Assembly: GCF_023856365.1 (NCBI RefSeq)
Contig: NC_064549.1
Span: 6,713,608-6,777,607, forward strand
Source of the DNA: Brienomyrus brachyistius
Lineage: Eukaryota > Chordata > Actinopteri > Osteoglossiformes > Mormyridae
DNA: 64,000 nucleotides
Direction of reading: 5' to 3'
The notes below the pieces were generated by a model. The model was given only the letters and a program-made list of their open reading frames with translations, was not told the origin of the DNA and made no database searches. The translations under genes were made by a program, and so were the position numbers. Below, one piece after another: positions 13,491-27,073 of this stretch (position 1 is the first letter of the stretch; each line of letters starts with the position of its first letter).

Positions 13491-14438
13491 ATTACTTGAG
13501 CTAAAAATTTACCTGGAAACACTGAACATTGAGTGAATGCATTAGCTACTCATGATGCTTCACCTAGGTTTCTAGGCAATGATACATATAAGTATTGTCT
13601 CGTGAGACACATGCCATTAATGCTGTAGAGATTGATACTCTGGCAATTTAAGCATACTAGAATAATCCACATTTATACAAAAGGAAACAGTCTGGTATGA
13701 TAATGCATTTGACTTTCACAAAGCTTTTTTCGTCTCAGATATAAAACAACATAACAATGGCAACTATTAGCGTATCTGTAATAATCACAATCCATTAACA
13801 TGGATATATGTTGTCGAGTTGTCGAGTTACAACAAAATGGAGTATAGTCCACCATCCATTAGAGACCTTCTTAGCACAGATTACTTCACTGCATTCGCCA
13901 GTGGAGTCTAAGATAGCTACATATACTTTCTTTTGTTTCATTGCCTAATTAGGTTGTTTGTTGAGTGTGTGTCTCGGTTATGCACAGAAAACCAAATAAG
14001 ATGAAAAGGATTATGAGTTAGACTTGAAATGGATGAAAGTATCATGACACAGATAAACAAAAACTCCTATTAGATTTTGTAATAAAACCAGAAAGCTTAT
14101 TCAGTGGAGCTTTGGCAGAATTTTCTGTCTGTGCTGAATTCTTTAGCCTGTAAGACAACATTATATGAAGAGCCAAATATTCCTGACATCATGTAAAAAA
14201 ACCTTCAATTTTCATTTTATGTTTGCGTTTTCTTCCACCACTTAATGTAATGTCTCTCTGCAGAGGACTAGTTGAATTCAGCTATAACTGACAAAGTAGA
14301 TTTCTGAACAATCATCACATCATAATATTGAAATATGGGAATGAATTCAAAGCCAAATGTTAGACTGATTAAATAAATACACAGATGCCTGAAGAAAAAA
14401 AAGATTTATATTTTGGAAAGTCAAACATCACTCTAGTT

Positions 14439-14871
14439 GGTAACACTTTACTTGAAGCTGTCATCTATAATGCGTTATAGATTCCTTCATAATGAATTAT
14501 AATGGTTGGTATAAGAATTAGTAAACCATTACAGCATCTTCTATTGACAGCCATAAGGCATTGTAGTCTTAATTATACTGCATAAGCTCCAATGAAGCTC
14601 TCATCTGTAATGCACTGTAGATACGAGTACCTTCATAATGCATTATGATGGTTGGAATAAGAATTAAGGATGCTTTGTACTGCATTATGAAGGTATCTAT
14701 AGTGCATTATACATGAGAGCTTCATATGGCATTCATAATAGATGTATAATGTGTTATGCCTTTCTTTAACTTTTATATTGATGTTTATAATGCGTTATGA
14801 AGGCATTATAATGTGTTATAATGTGTTGTTTATAGATTCTTATAGATAAGGCATTTATAGAAAGTGCTACC
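14439..14871. mobile_element. hAT-like non-autonomous element
   Basis: It starts GGTAACACTTTA and ends AAAGTGCTACC, the terminal words of a widespread fish repeat. The inside is a self-similar series built from TTCATAATGCATTATGA-like units in both orientations. Flanking 8-mers match only partly, so the target duplication is decayed. Confidence 0.6.
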
Positions 14872-15694
14872 GTCTACTCTATGGCAGTTTGAACAAAGTT
14901 TACTGATGAAAAAAAGGATGACCTCTTTTCGGGGATTGCGGTAGTCATACTTCCATTTAACCTGTGAAAAAGCCTTTTTCTTACGATGTGGCCAGAACCA
15001 TAGGACATGAGAACTGGAGGACAGAGTGGGGTAATTACACTAGCACCCTCCAGATATTTCGGGCAGGAGCAGTGAGCAACATTAAATATTACTGTGTTGC
15101 TCTAGAAATCCAATTTGCTAAACTTTCATTATTTTTCTTGGAAGACCTAGTAAGCTGAACAGCTGATTTTATTTGTTTCAGTATCTCATTTTAGTTTAAA
15201 TTATGTACCTTATGGAATTATATATCCTGTATCAAAAATAAACATTAAAAATAAAATATAGAATATTTTATTGTTCAGATGGAGACAAATGAAGAATCTT
15301 TAAAAAGAGGAGATGGCACATGTATGCCCACGTTCTGTGCTCACTTTGCTATGTGTACATAGCTAGTATTGGGTATCTTTGCCTGTAGGACCACTTCCTG
15401 AGTAGATGAATTGTGTCTTTAGAGAGCACATCTACCCACCACTGTTGAACTGAGGTGTTATTTTTGCACTAGTGCCCTTCTTTGTCTGCTTTAACGAGTC
15501 TGACGTCCTCCTCTGACCTCCCTTTAACAAGACCTGAGTAGAGTTGCCACTGAGTGTATAAATTGTCATTTTATTTTTGCACAAAAAAATGCATCTTAAA
15601 GATCTCAAAGAAGCCCAGATGTTGCTTTTTTACACCTTTCAGAATTTTGCTCGAATTGTCGAGTAACTTGTATGTCCTTTTCTCACACTTACAG
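14872..15694 (+). other. Sequence ahead of the lrfn3 coding exon
   Basis: This is intronic 5' UTR sequence ending in the acceptor TTTTCTCACACTTACAG. No exon was recognised here. Confidence 0.5.
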
Positions 15695-15705
15695 ACGACA
15701 GGAAC

Positions 15706-17078
15706 ATGGACAAGATCATCTTCTCCCTCCTGATGCTTTGCCTGTTGGTACGAGGGCAGCTGTGTCCCAAGCGGTGCATGTGCCAGAACCTGGCACCTTC
15801 CTTTGCCATTGTTTGTGCCAAAACGGGACTGCTCTTTGTTCCTACAGTCATTGATCACCAAACCATGGAGCTGCAATTGACTGATAATTTCATCACAATA
15901 TTAAGAAGGAAAGACTTTGCCAACATGACCAGTCTCTCGCATTTGACTCTGTCCCGCAACACCATAAGCCAAATTATGCCTTATTCCTTTGCAGACCTCA
16001 GTCGACTCCGGGCACTCCACGTAGACAGTAACCGACTCATTGTTATAGGCGATGATCAATTCCGCGGTTTGACAAACCTGCGGCACTTAATCTTGAGTAA
16101 CAATCAGCTGCACACCATTTCCCACCTAGCTTTTGATGACTTCTTGGAGACATTGGAGGACTTGGATATATCATACAATAACCTAGTTAATGTACCATGG
16201 GAGACCATCAGCAGACTGAGTAATGTGAACACTCTTAACATGGATCATAACTTGATAGAACATGTCCCCATGGGTATTTTTGCTAGTTTGCATAAACTAG
16301 CCCGTTTGGACATGACTTCAAACAAGTTGAAGAAGATTCCCCCGGATCCTTTGTTTTTGAGAATTCCGGTTTATACTAAATCCAAAGGATCACCTCTATC
16401 TTCTCTGGTTCTTAGTTTTGGGGGGAACCCACTCCACTGTAACTGTGAGCTGCTGTGGCTCCGTCGACTTACCAGGGAAGATGATCTGGAGACATGCGCC
16501 TCTCCACCAGGTCTAATTGCTAAGTACTTCTGGACCATCCCAGAGGAGGACTTCATATGTGAACCGCCGGTAATGACCAGGAAGTCTCCAAAAACTTTCT
16601 CCATGGAAGGCCAACCAGCTTCTCTGAAGTGTAAAGCAAATGGTGACCCAGAGCCACAGATACACTGGATCGCTCCTGATGGCCGCTTGGTCTCCAACAC
16701 GTCACGGATTACCATATTCAGCAATGGGAGTCTCAATATCAACATCACCTCCCTCAAAGACGCGGGCACTTTCACCTGCATAGCATCCAATGCTGCTGGG
16801 GAATCTTCAGACGTTGTGGAACTAGTGGTCAACCCACTGCCTCACCTAGCTAACAGCACAAACAGAGTACAGGAGCTAGAGTCAGGACCATCAGACATCC
16901 TCATATCAACTAAGTCTGTATCGGGCAATGGTACAAAAGTTCCAGAACCCAAGCTTGTTGTGGCTGAGGTAACAGGCAACTCCGTGCTCATAAAATGGCC
17001 TTTGCTATACCACATTCCAGGGATCAAGATGTACCAAGTTCAGTACAATAGCTCTGCAGATGACACCCTGATATACAG
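15706..17078 (+). CDS. lrfn3: LRFN3-like synaptic adhesion protein, first coding exon
   Basis: This exon encodes residues 1-457 and part of codon 458 of a type I neuronal membrane protein. LRFN/SALM proteins act in neurite growth and synapse organisation. Visible in order: a signal peptide (residues 1-17), an LRRNT with CPKRCMC at about 20-26, a run of leucine-rich repeats, an LRRCT starting at [15 protein letters not shown] (about 241) and closing with CEPP (about 286), an Ig C2 domain (about 290-370, with DAGTFTCIASNAAGE), and the start of an FN3 domain (about 418). The start is chosen because AACATGG is a good Kozak context and an acceptor, CACTTACAG, ends at 15694, leaving 11 nt of 5' UTR here. 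The donor CAG|GTGAGA follows 17078 in phase 2. LRFN3 is favoured over LRFN1 by LARLDMTSN, IPPDPLF, the GSP..SLVLSFGG stretch and FSNGSL. The exact paralogue is less certain than the family. Confidence 0.93.
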
Positions 17079-17804
17079 GTGAGAAGACCATCTTTAATAG
17101 TACTAACTATTGATGCCATGTATGCATAAGTATAAGCAGTAAACATTTATTGACTGAATATATAATTTTTTTATGAAATTGTTTATAGATGTATGGAATA
17201 CAAGAACACAGGATTACTTCACAGATTTAAGTATATAATGACGATACATTATACTGAGAATAAAAAACATTCGGTTTTCCTTGGCATACATTGTTTCATG
17301 GTTGGTATAGAGTATGAGATAGAACTGAGCTTAGTTAATCCTTAGGAAAATTAGGTTGTATCACTTTGTAAATCATGAATAGACAATTATAACCAGTTTT
17401 TAAATTAATGAGTTAATGCCACGTACGAGAGGCAAAGGGGAGAAAATGGTCAAAATTTGTAAAATAGTATGTATTTTAACATTACATGTTATAATATTAT
17501 TACATGTTCAGATAAATTTTCCTGGTAAAAGTTATTTTGTGCTTCTTGCTCATCATAGTGTGCATTGTGTATTGCATTTTTATGTATTTTATTGCTATTC
17601 ATGCAACAAATGATCTTTTTAGAACTTGAGAAAATTATTGAGGTGATTTATTTGTTACTAGTTAAACAAAACAGATCTCAATTTCAGTCCCATGGGAGTA
17701 CATCCAATGATGGAGTTTATGTTGAATCAAAATGCAAGCTAGGCATGGGTCAGTCAGTCCTTATCAGGGTTTTAAGTGATTAACAGACTCATAATCAGGT
17801 AATA

Positions 17805-18005
17805 CAATAAAATCCCATTATAGTGGACTCTCTTATGACGGAATATCGTCTATGACGGATGAGGTCCATTGGTCCAGGCCGTGCGCCTTTAAGAACATGC
17901 AGAAAAAGCATTGAATATAGAGCACTTGCATACAGTATAATGGATTTTCGCTTATAACGGACAAATAATTTGGTTATCAAATTGTTTTGTTCGGCTATAA
18001 TGCAT
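17805..18005. mobile_element. pogo/Tigger-like DNA transposon relic
   Basis: Words such as AATCCCATTATAGTGGAC, TATGACGGAT and CGCTTATAACGGAC resemble the ends of Tigger-type elements. No transposase remains. Confidence 0.4.
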
Positions 18006-21000
18006 GGTGTGCTGGTGATATCCAGCGCAGATACGTAGTCAGGATTATTAATAGTCACGCATCTGGTCAGGTGAAGTTGGATTACTACATGTACAATATA
18101 ATAATCTATACCAGAAGTGTGTCTGCTAGGGTGTGGCATGAGTAAATGGTTTCCTGTAGTTGCATTCTGGGCATATAGCAACTCTGGATATACCGGATTT
18201 GCCAGGTCCCTTGAAGGGTGTAAGTACTCTTGCTAGCATCACAACATAGGTAAAAACACATGAATATTCCATTCAATATTCGGATGAGGGTGATCACTAG
18301 TGTTTCTGAGTTGGAAAACTGAAGTCTTTATGGTGTGTCAGAAAGTCCGCCCTCTAGCTGAAAATAAGCCTGGACTGTACACAAAGGTAAGGAGACAGAC
18401 ACTCAGGGTGGGCAACATTAACATTTTTTAGGATACAGGGTTTGTAAGATGGCAGGAAAGGACCAAGGAATGGTGTACTTAAAAAACCCAGCAAAATGAA
18501 GGCATATGTCCCAGGTGGAAAGATAGACGTCTTGACTGAATTGATACTATAGTGCAGTGAATTGTCATTGGTCAGTGTGTTATTTCTGATTGGCTCGGTG
18601 CAGTCGTGTGTGTCACCCACTATATCGTTCCATATTGTCACCCCTCCTTTACTAAAGGGATATCCGAACTCTTACAGCTAAGAGATAAGAGGAGGTCAAT
18701 AGACTGATAAAAAGACACTGGAAGGAGGAGAGGATTGTCGACTCTGCATGTATTCGACATAGGGGAGAAACCTACGCCAATATTTAGACAGTGTTTCAAA
18801 CTTTTCGGAATTTTATGTGGACTTTGTGTAATATGGGAGTGCGAGGTGAGGGGGCAGGAAAGAGGGGGAGAGGCAGACGGTTTGTTGTGGGCCACTTCCT
18901 GCTCAGTGGAGGTTGTGTGAGGTCTCATTGAAGCTGATTTGGCAATTCTTCAGTGGGGTGAAAACAGTGCAGGCCAAATGGAGTCCAGGGTCACAGGGTC
19001 ACAGGGTCATGGGGTCATGTACATCCCACGGCCTTATATATGCAGCCCAGGCTTATATCATTGGTAACTGTACAAAAAGTGCAACAAGTGCTGATTCACA
19101 TCAGCACTACAGTCAGGCTAAAGGCAGCAGCCAAACACCTGCCTTGTACTTCTGAGGGAGGCTCCGTTGTCACCGCTGAGAGACACGTCTGAAATGCATG
19201 CCAGCTGGAGCCGTTTGTGGGACCCAGGCGTGGAGGCTAAGGGGTGAAATGGCTTTTGACAGCGGGTCCAAAACAGAGGTGCTGAAACGTTGACAGGTGA
19301 ATGCTCTCCGTGGTGCTGATCGAGGTTGGCAGCCTCCTGTCTTTTGGCCGGAAAGGTGGCAGTATTTGGGTTCCGGATGTGGCATCATGCGGTGTAAGTT
19401 GTCAAGGTAAACAATGACCATATGCTGCATAATACTGGCTTCGTGTGGCTGCCTCGTGATATATTGAGCATAGCAGATATGACATGTTTCACAAAAATGG
19501 GCACACACAGTATTATACCCTTTGTACGCCTAACCCCCGTCTATGAAAGTGCAAGAACTATTTATAAATAAATAAATATAAAATAATATTTATAAAATGT
19601 TGAGTTTGCAGAAAAAAATAGACAAGGAGTCTATCATTAGGGGCAAAGGTTTATTATGTGTGGTGACAGTTGGAATGTGGGTGTTATAAATATAACGTTA
19701 CTTTATCTTACTCCATCAAATGTCATTTAAAGTAACAGACTGCTCTGGAGTGATTTTGACCCTAATATGTAACCCCACTTTTATCAAGCAGCTGGCCCAA
19801 ACATATGGCAAAGCAGTCAGATGAAGCACTACTTCTTGCATATGTTCAGGCCCGGTCCACAATAATCTTAAACCCATCTATTAAATTTCTTAGTTTTCTC
19901 CCAAATTCCTCCCATTTTTAGGCGGAGGAATAAAAAGGCATCAGATTTTCACACGATTTAACCTGGATTGGTTATCTTCCAAAAAGAGATGATATATTTT
20001 TAATTTTTTATGACCCCTTATGTTCACACATACTGTTAGTTTCCAAAATAAATGGAAACAGTTAAACTTAATGAAATCGGTGAGTGATCTGGGAGTAACT
20101 CCACCTACCCCTCACCCCGCGTTTTACTGGTACTGCACTTCACACTGTTGTACGATATAAAGTGGTCCATGGACACCAAGAGGTAGGAAACCCCTAATCC
20201 AATGTATTAGATGTCTTGCTGCTCGGGAACCTGCATTCCTTCCTTCTTCACCCCATCAGGGCAAGGGCTCATTCTCCACCGAAGGGCCTCCAGTTTCTGG
20301 TAGAGATACTGTTTTCTTCCCCGTGAGGCCATTAGTCACCATTCTCTTTACAAGATACACAGACATGCATCACATGGTCACCCAGCATCCAGAGTCTCTG
20401 GTGCATCTTGGTTTCAGGGCCCCAACAACAGCATCATTCTGCCGACTACAGGAATTAATCCAGAGACCTTTGAATCACAGTCCTAACCTGCAGGGCCACA
20501 CACCATCTTCAAGGTTTTGGTAATGTTTAGTTTGACTAAATTTAGATGTGATGGTCCATGACAGCATGAAAAAAAATCGATTAATCTCCTGAAGCTGTCA
20601 AACGGATGCGGTAGTGGAATTTCTTTGTACAAAATGTTTCGAGGCCACGGCCCACCAGGCACACTGAGGATGCTGGAACAGTAACGGATCAATAGAACCG
20701 GTCTTGAGTGACTGCAGTCAATACGATACCCTTCATGGTCTTCACCATGGATGGCATAGAAATTGCGCTTATTGTAGCTAGATGTCAGGTGAGTTTCAAA
20801 GTGCAAACAAGCACTCCAGGAAGCAGGAAGGTCAGTTTCTGACACATACAACATCAGTTGTGCCTGCTCCCAGGGAAATGTTTCCTTGGTCATGGATCAG
20901 GTAAATTTTCACCTAAAGTAAACCTCCACCTACACACTCAATCGACAAACTGTCCATTGACTACCATGACAAGACACGGGCAATTTGAGCCGTATTTTCT

Positions 21001-22114
21001 CCTTTGACTGCAGCCGCTTTTTTGCTCTCTTTCCTTTTTGAGTAATTTCTTCTAGCCTGGGGCACTTGACGTTCGCTTTGGCGTCACGAGCAGGAATATT
21101 GCTACCAAGATCCTCACAAATCAAATCTGTTTTTCACACCGTTTTTATGGAATAGGGATTCTGCGTCACATTTTCTCATGAAACTGGCCACCAAATTTGT
21201 TTTAACACTGTTTGTAAGACAATGATGCTATATAAAACATTCTCCGGAAAGTGCAGTAAAATCACATGCTACACTCACACAGTAGTCATCTGAGATAATA
21301 GCCCATTGAGGCACTCATGGACTGGTACTGTGAATAGCACCATTATTCCTTGGGACAAGGCTTATCCTACTTGACATACTCACACCAGAAATGTTTTTCA
21401 TGTCAAATTAAGGAAAGAAATGTGTACATGGTGACGCGTATGCTGTCGTTGATGTCCTGGGTCCATCTGAACTCTTCAAGCGCCTGTTATTCATCAGTAA
21501 TTTTGAGACATCACATATATTGTTACTGCAATATATTTGTTATCAATTTGACATACACAGACACCCTAATATCAGCAGGCGTATAGGTGATGGTCGAGTT
21601 CTGGTTCAGTGTGATTTGCCATAGCTGTCCATTATTTCTTTGCAGCCAAGGCTTACTGTCATTATGTGGTAGGGAACCATTGCAGTTGAGTGTTATGTCG
21701 GAGGGCAAGAACAGTTCAAATGCAGTCTTCTGAGGCACTGAGGGGGATTATTTATCAGCGGCAATACAAACAAGGAGAGAAACACGAGACTATGAGAGGT
21801 CCCAACCAGGAGGGTCTAAGGGGCGAACCTAAAGCTGTGAATGAGGAGCAGGGGGAAACCCAACTGATCTAGACAACGACTGGACTAGGGAACCTAACAC
21901 AAGTGGGAATTAATACACACGGGGGATGAGGACTAAACAAGAGACAGGTGTGAGTAATTGAGAGATGAATGGAAAGAGACAGGAAGACAACAGGGCCAAC
22001 AGAGACAGAACATGACATTGAGACCTTCTTGCAGAAGAATGAATGCCAAGGGAGCGATGCAGTGATAATGGATCTATAAAGGCTACACGGACACAGGATA
22101 GATCTTGTCTATCA

Positions 22115-22490
22115 TTATCTTTCCATCTTTGCTCATCCTGGTCAAGGCCATTGGAAGCCAGGAGGCTATTTCAGGCAGCACAGGGCACAAGGTTGGGATA
22201 CACCTGAGATAGGATGTTAGGGCACATGCTCACACAACATGTGCATTTTAGAGACACCAGTTAACCTACTTCGATGTCTTTAGACTGGGACAGGAAACCA
22301 GATTACCCAGAGGAAACCCAACCGACAAAACACAGGGAGAAGTAGTAAATTCCACGCACACATACCGAGCAAAGATGAGATTTGAATCCGTAGCCCTGGA
22401 GGTGTGAAGCAACAATGTAACAGTAAAGCGCCTTCAGCAGGACCTGAGTCTGGAATCTCTTCTGTCTGAATGCAAGTTATTCTATAATGT
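22115..22490 (-). mobile_element. Old SINE, minus strand, in lrfn3 intron 1
   Basis: GGGCACAAGGTTGGGATACA, AGAGACACCAGTTAACCTA, AACCAGATTACCCAGAGG and GGAGGTGTGAAGCAACAATG follow the reversed SINE order. Confidence 0.65.
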
Positions 22491-23704
22491 GGAGACTTCA
22501 ATGCCAGCAGTGGGTTTATTTATTTTTGGCATTATGTGAACACCTAAGTTTCCTTAATGGGATGCACAGCTGGACCTGCAAACATTCTGACAGTCTGTTA
22601 AATATGATCATGCTTGTCCATGTGGGACTTTATTGGAAGAAATAATTCTGAAATCACTCCTGATCTTGAACAGGAAACAGTAAATTTAAAATTGTTTTTC
22701 TTTCTTTAACCCTAGTTTTTATCCATGCTGCAGGATTTTGCAACTTTTGGTTAGTGCAACTTGAACATAATGGAAGTAAAGCATTGTAATAATTAAAGAC
22801 AAAGGTGTGAATTAACTTTCCTGGGTCACTATTACTTAGAAGTGCCATTGCTTTTGCTCTGTTTCTAAGCTGTAAGAAGCATGTCTTGATCAGTGAATAT
22901 ACATGATAGTCAAAGGATTTACTAGACTGGAGACAGATGCTTAGGCTGCAAAGGATCAGTACATGTGAAATTCAACCCATGAGACTTAAGCAGCAATAAT
23001 AAGAAATATCGCTCACATCCAAGTAATATCATTTCTTAAATAGGTTATTCAGAGTTAATGGAGAGGTAGTTTTCATTCATCAATGCTTTTATTTCGGTGT
23101 CAGTCCTCGGTCATTTGGAAAATGCTAAGGTAAGTGTCTTGGTCCAAGATAATTTCAGAAATTACGGTTAATCAGAAGTATAACATCCTCAGTATCATTG
23201 TAAATGAATTTTATTAGGCCATTACTACTGACAGTAGGTGGGGAAAATTGTTGACCGACTGAGTTTCTAATTTGTAAGCCGAGCTATAACTTTAAAAAAA
23301 CAAAGCGCAAGTACTGTGTATTTTTTTTTATCTATAAATTACGACACTGTCTGACCAAGCTGACATCTGACCTGAATGCTTCTAACTGAGTAATCCTCCA
23401 TTTGTACTCTAGTTTCTGTGGTGTTATTGAAAATGTAGCTCATTTAGGTTCTTCATTATGGCCACAGTCGTGCCCTATGTCAGCTACGGGTAAAATCTAT
23501 GAGCCTTGAGGGGTAGTATGTTTATTTTTGGAAATTCACCAACCCCTCCACAAAACCCCCAGGTTTCTGCAGCCTGCTGGAATACTCACCACAGACCAGT
23601 ACTGCAGATTTGGGGTTGGAACCCCCTATTTTAATGGATCGGCATCATGTTCATAGTATCCAGTGCCCAAGGAATACTTTGATTGTCATTTATCATTGTG
23701 AGGT

Positions 23705-24005
23705 TCTTAAGGTGTGTGTGACGTACTGCAAAGATCCTCAGAGCAGTTACAAGCAGGTTCACTCCTGAGATCATGCAACTTGGGGGAACTGCAGTGCAGT
23801 GACGTTCCTCAGAGCTGGAACACCCAGATGGAGGAACCAGGCAGGGTGGAAAAGGTCTTTAGAACTGTAACAGGCAAGAAGAAGACATGTGAGGCATTGC
23901 AAAGGTCCTTAGTGCTGGACGACACAGGTGGAGGCAGGTCCTCTTCTTGTACTGGAACATATAGCAAGGAAATGTGTGAATGACTGTAGAGGTCCTAGTA
24001 CATGA
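23705..24005. repeat. Degenerate tandem repeat
   Basis: The pattern 'ACTGCA.AG.TCCT.AG.GC' followed by 'GGAGG.A.G' recurs about four times at roughly 70-110 bp spacing. No coding role is visible. Confidence 0.45.
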
Positions 24006-25586
24006 AGCAGTTAGTGTTGTAGCTTCAATTCCCAAATCCAGATACAATTATGGAGTTTGCATGTTCTTCATTCACGTGTTTATGTGACTTTCCTCCATCT
24101 TTGATAATGAAAATTCACACACAATATACACACAAAGTATATACATCTGTCTAATAAATATTGTTTTAACTGGGCTTTGAATATACAAAAACTGGAAGCG
24201 ATGTTGGTTGAATAGACTTCAAATAATATAGTGCTTTCAGGTAACAATTACAATGATTCAAAAATAAACTTAACATCAATTTATATAAATATAATATTAT
24301 ACAAATTAGTTCCGACCAAGAAATCTGACTAAACCAGACGCTTTCTATCAGGGTATATCCGCCTTGGCTTTACCGGTGTATCAACTAACCGTCACATTTT
24401 TATCTTCTCCTCCAACACGGAGCAAAGGATCATATGTATTCTGTTTTGTTGGATTTATTTTGATCTGTTTCGGATTTTAAGTTTTTATATTCCCATAAAG
24501 GTTCCCCGTCTGTGCGTGAGTGGGTTTATTCTCACTTGCTGTTTACCGCTGTTCTGTTAAGGGGTCTGATAATAAATGAACTTCACTGTCCACCTCATGA
24601 TCTCTTTTCCACTCGAACGCTACAATATTTCATTTATTAGACCTGCGGCATGGTTTTCATTTACAGAGTTATTCCGTTAATAAGCTATAACTGGTTGATT
24701 CACCGCTGACACCGGCGAAATCAGACTAAACTATCGGCAATGGAGTGAATGTATTGTATAGCCGGTCCAATTTCGCTGACTTTACGGGAACTATTTTTCT
24801 TTGCGGACGCCCGTAAATTAAAAAAAAATATATGCAGTATCTTATTAACGTTATCTTAAAAATGCTGCTCGATGAACCGTTGTATAAAACCAATAAGGCC
24901 TGCGGCCTCGTGCCTACGACCGAATCACAGCCATGATATAATGGAGTACAACCGCACTCCTACTATGTTATTGCTTAATTAAAACATGCAAACAGATTAC
25001 AAATTACGGAAACATCGCAAAAAAAAAAACGGAATCCATAACACAGATATTGTACCATGCTAAACAAAAATGAGCAGAAATCAGATTAATTAATTCAATG
25101 GATTACTTAATAAATGGACCTATTTATTTTAGAACTGTCATGCAATGATTCAGCGAAGCACGAACGGAGACGGCAAGTCAGGGAATACGGGGTTTAATGG
25201 TGCATAAAGCGAGTCAAAACTGGGGAGACAAACGGAATAAATACTAAATACATTAGTCTAATGACAACGATCAGAAACAGCTGGTAAACACGGGGAATCC
25301 ACACGGGGTTAATGAGGGGGCGTGGCACACGGAAGGAGCGGACGATCGGGGCAGGACAAGAACATCCACCTACCTTTATTTTCTCATATATTCTTCTTCA
25401 GGGAATATACTATGACTTGCTTCTATACATCCATTTATCTTCCAAATATTTTTCTTGGTCAGATTAATGGGGGACGTGGACCCTGTCACAGGGAGTGCAC
25501 AGGATACAAGGTAGAACTACAACTTATTAGGACACTGAGCCTTTCATTGTAACCTTGTAACCTTTACTTATTTTCCTGATTGACAG

Positions 25587-26221
25587 AATGATTCCCCCCT
25601 CCAGTCAAGACTTCCTTGTGAAAGACTTAGTCTCAGGTCGGGAGTATGACCTATGTCTACTAGCTGTCTACGATGATGACATCACGTCCCTGACTGCGAC
25701 CCAACAAATCGGCTGCGTCCAGTTCATCACTGAGAAAGATTATAGTCATTGTCAGTTCATCCACAGGCAATTCTTGGGTGGCACCATGATAATTATCATA
25801 GGAGGCATCATTGTCGCCTCTGTACTGGTCTTTATCATCCTGATGATCCACTACAAGGTTTACAGCTACCAAAATGGGGACAAGGCCACCATCACCAGTA
25901 TCCACTCCCATCCAAAAGGTGGACGGACCAGACAGCTCGCCAGGTCCACCTCAAAAGGTTTCGAGAGCCAAGAAGAACAATCACTAGCCTGCTCTGGAGT
26001 ATGGATCGGGAGCGAGAGTTCTGGAGAAGTATCTGCTGTCACGATGAAAAACTGCAACACTATGACACCAGCAGTGGGCAGCAAGATTAGGCAACCTTCG
26101 GAGATGATGGCTGCAGACGCTGTGTCCCCTATGCACAAGCAGCAATCGAGGATTTGCAGAAAACTCAAGAGATACCCCTGCTGGTCACCTAAGGAGAGAA
26201 CCACTGAGGATCTACCTAGAG
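25587..26221 (+). CDS. lrfn3: LRFN3-like, second coding exon (FN3 end, transmembrane segment, tail)
   Basis: The acceptor TTGACAG ends at 25586. The single base A at 25587 completes the Arg codon, so the junction reads IYR-MIPPSS, the typical LRFN exon boundary. The exon finishes the FN3 domain (GREYDLCLLAVYDD, TSLTATQ, GCVQF). It then encodes the very conserved transmembrane segment [20 protein letters not shown] (about residues 523-545) and a cytoplasmic tail of about 125 residues. The tail lacks the SQTNG motif that I remember just after the membrane in mammalian LRFN proteins; HSHPKGG stands there instead. I end the exon at 26221 because AGAG|GTAAGT is a near-perfect donor and because the open frame beyond it runs into a transposon. 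If the intron is retained, the frame stays open to a stop at 26403. Confidence 0.9.
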
Positions 26222-27073
26222 GTAAGTTTACTCGGGGAAAAGTACAGCATTTTACATTGAAGTTTATCTTGCTTAAGTACATTGAAATGTATGACATGTT
26301 TGTTCAGCTACTAAATCTACTTATAATTATGTCATCATTTCTGAATGTGATCTACGCTACCAGTCAAAAACTTTCGCACACCACAGGTTTTTACCACTTT
26401 TAGATTTATTTCATAAACTGCAGATTTTTAATTTTTGTTAAGCATTGCAATGCTGAGTGAACAACTATAGACGAAAATATTAGTCAAGTAAAACAAGTTT
26501 CCTTTATAACATGGAAAGAGTATGTAACAGTGCATGTCTGACATCTCATTAACTGGTCGTGCGGTGATGGCGTAGTCAAATTCTAGGCTGTCATTTAACT
26601 TTAAATGCACTAGTAAATGCACTTCATCTCATGACACAGAGCAGTACCTAATGTCCCTTGTAGAAGGAATGCCTTGAATTTTCCCTGCTGATATAACTGC
26701 TAGAGGAGGTTACTTTGATAAATCAAAGATATGACATGTTCTTTCTAATGAAGGTACTCAAATGGTGAACATAATGTATATGTTAACAAAGAATACTGAG
26801 TGTATTATTAGTAAATGTTAAGTGAATAACATGCAAATGTAGAAAAGATCAGTGTGTGCAGAGCCTTTTAACTGGTAGTGTATCTTGTCAGGTTTTAAGA
26901 TGCGAATAATAGAATGCAGAATTTAGCAATTATTCAGTCATTACTTACAGCACATGACTGTTTATAAATTCACAACAATAAGACAATATGGTGCCAAAAG
27001 TCTTTGAAATGAGTTCCTTGCCTCACAGGGATACAGATTTCCTTTCATGCTTGTTTGCTTTTTTTCTTTCCAG
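26222..27073 (+). other. lrfn3: Proposed lrfn3 intron 2
   Basis: The stretch starts GTAAGT, ends TTTCCAG, and is 852 nt long. More than half of it is a terminal-inverted-repeat element (26353-26882), which fits intronic rather than coding sequence. Confidence 0.6.
26353..26882. mobile_element. Non-autonomous DNA transposon with TIRs and TA ends
   Basis: The left end TACGCTACCAGTCAAAA and the right end, read on the minus strand, TACACTACCAGTTAAAA form a 17-bp imperfect inverted repeat about 530 bp apart. TA at both outer ends suggests a Tc1/mariner-type TA target. No transposase frame remains. It sits in the proposed intron 2 of lrfn3. Confidence 0.7.

Larger units (their letters stand above)
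17079..25586 (+). other. lrfn3: lrfn3 intron 1
   Basis: The intron is bounded by GTGAGA and TTGACAG and is phase 2. It holds a pogo/Tigger-like relic (17.8-18.0 kb), a minus-strand SINE (22.1-22.5 kb), a degenerate tandem repeat (23.7-24.0 kb) and MITE-like sequence near 21.7-22.0 and 25.1-25.35 kb. I see no credible gene inside it. Confidence 0.85.

Noticed and set aside
16371..16832. Long minus-strand frame over the LRFN3 first exon
   Set aside because: It is the antisense shadow of the coding exon; the sense strand has clear domains and splice sites.
20483..20893. Open frame of 136 codons on the minus strand in LRFN3 intron 1
   Set aside because: The protein is not recognised, has no partner exons, and sits next to repeat-like sequence. 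Chance openness is the simpler reading, but a search would settle it.
26222..26403. Continuation of LRFN3 exon 2 to the stop at 26403 as the main C-terminus
   Set aside because: It passes a near-consensus donor and ends inside a TIR transposon; the spliced model is in phase and ends cleanly.
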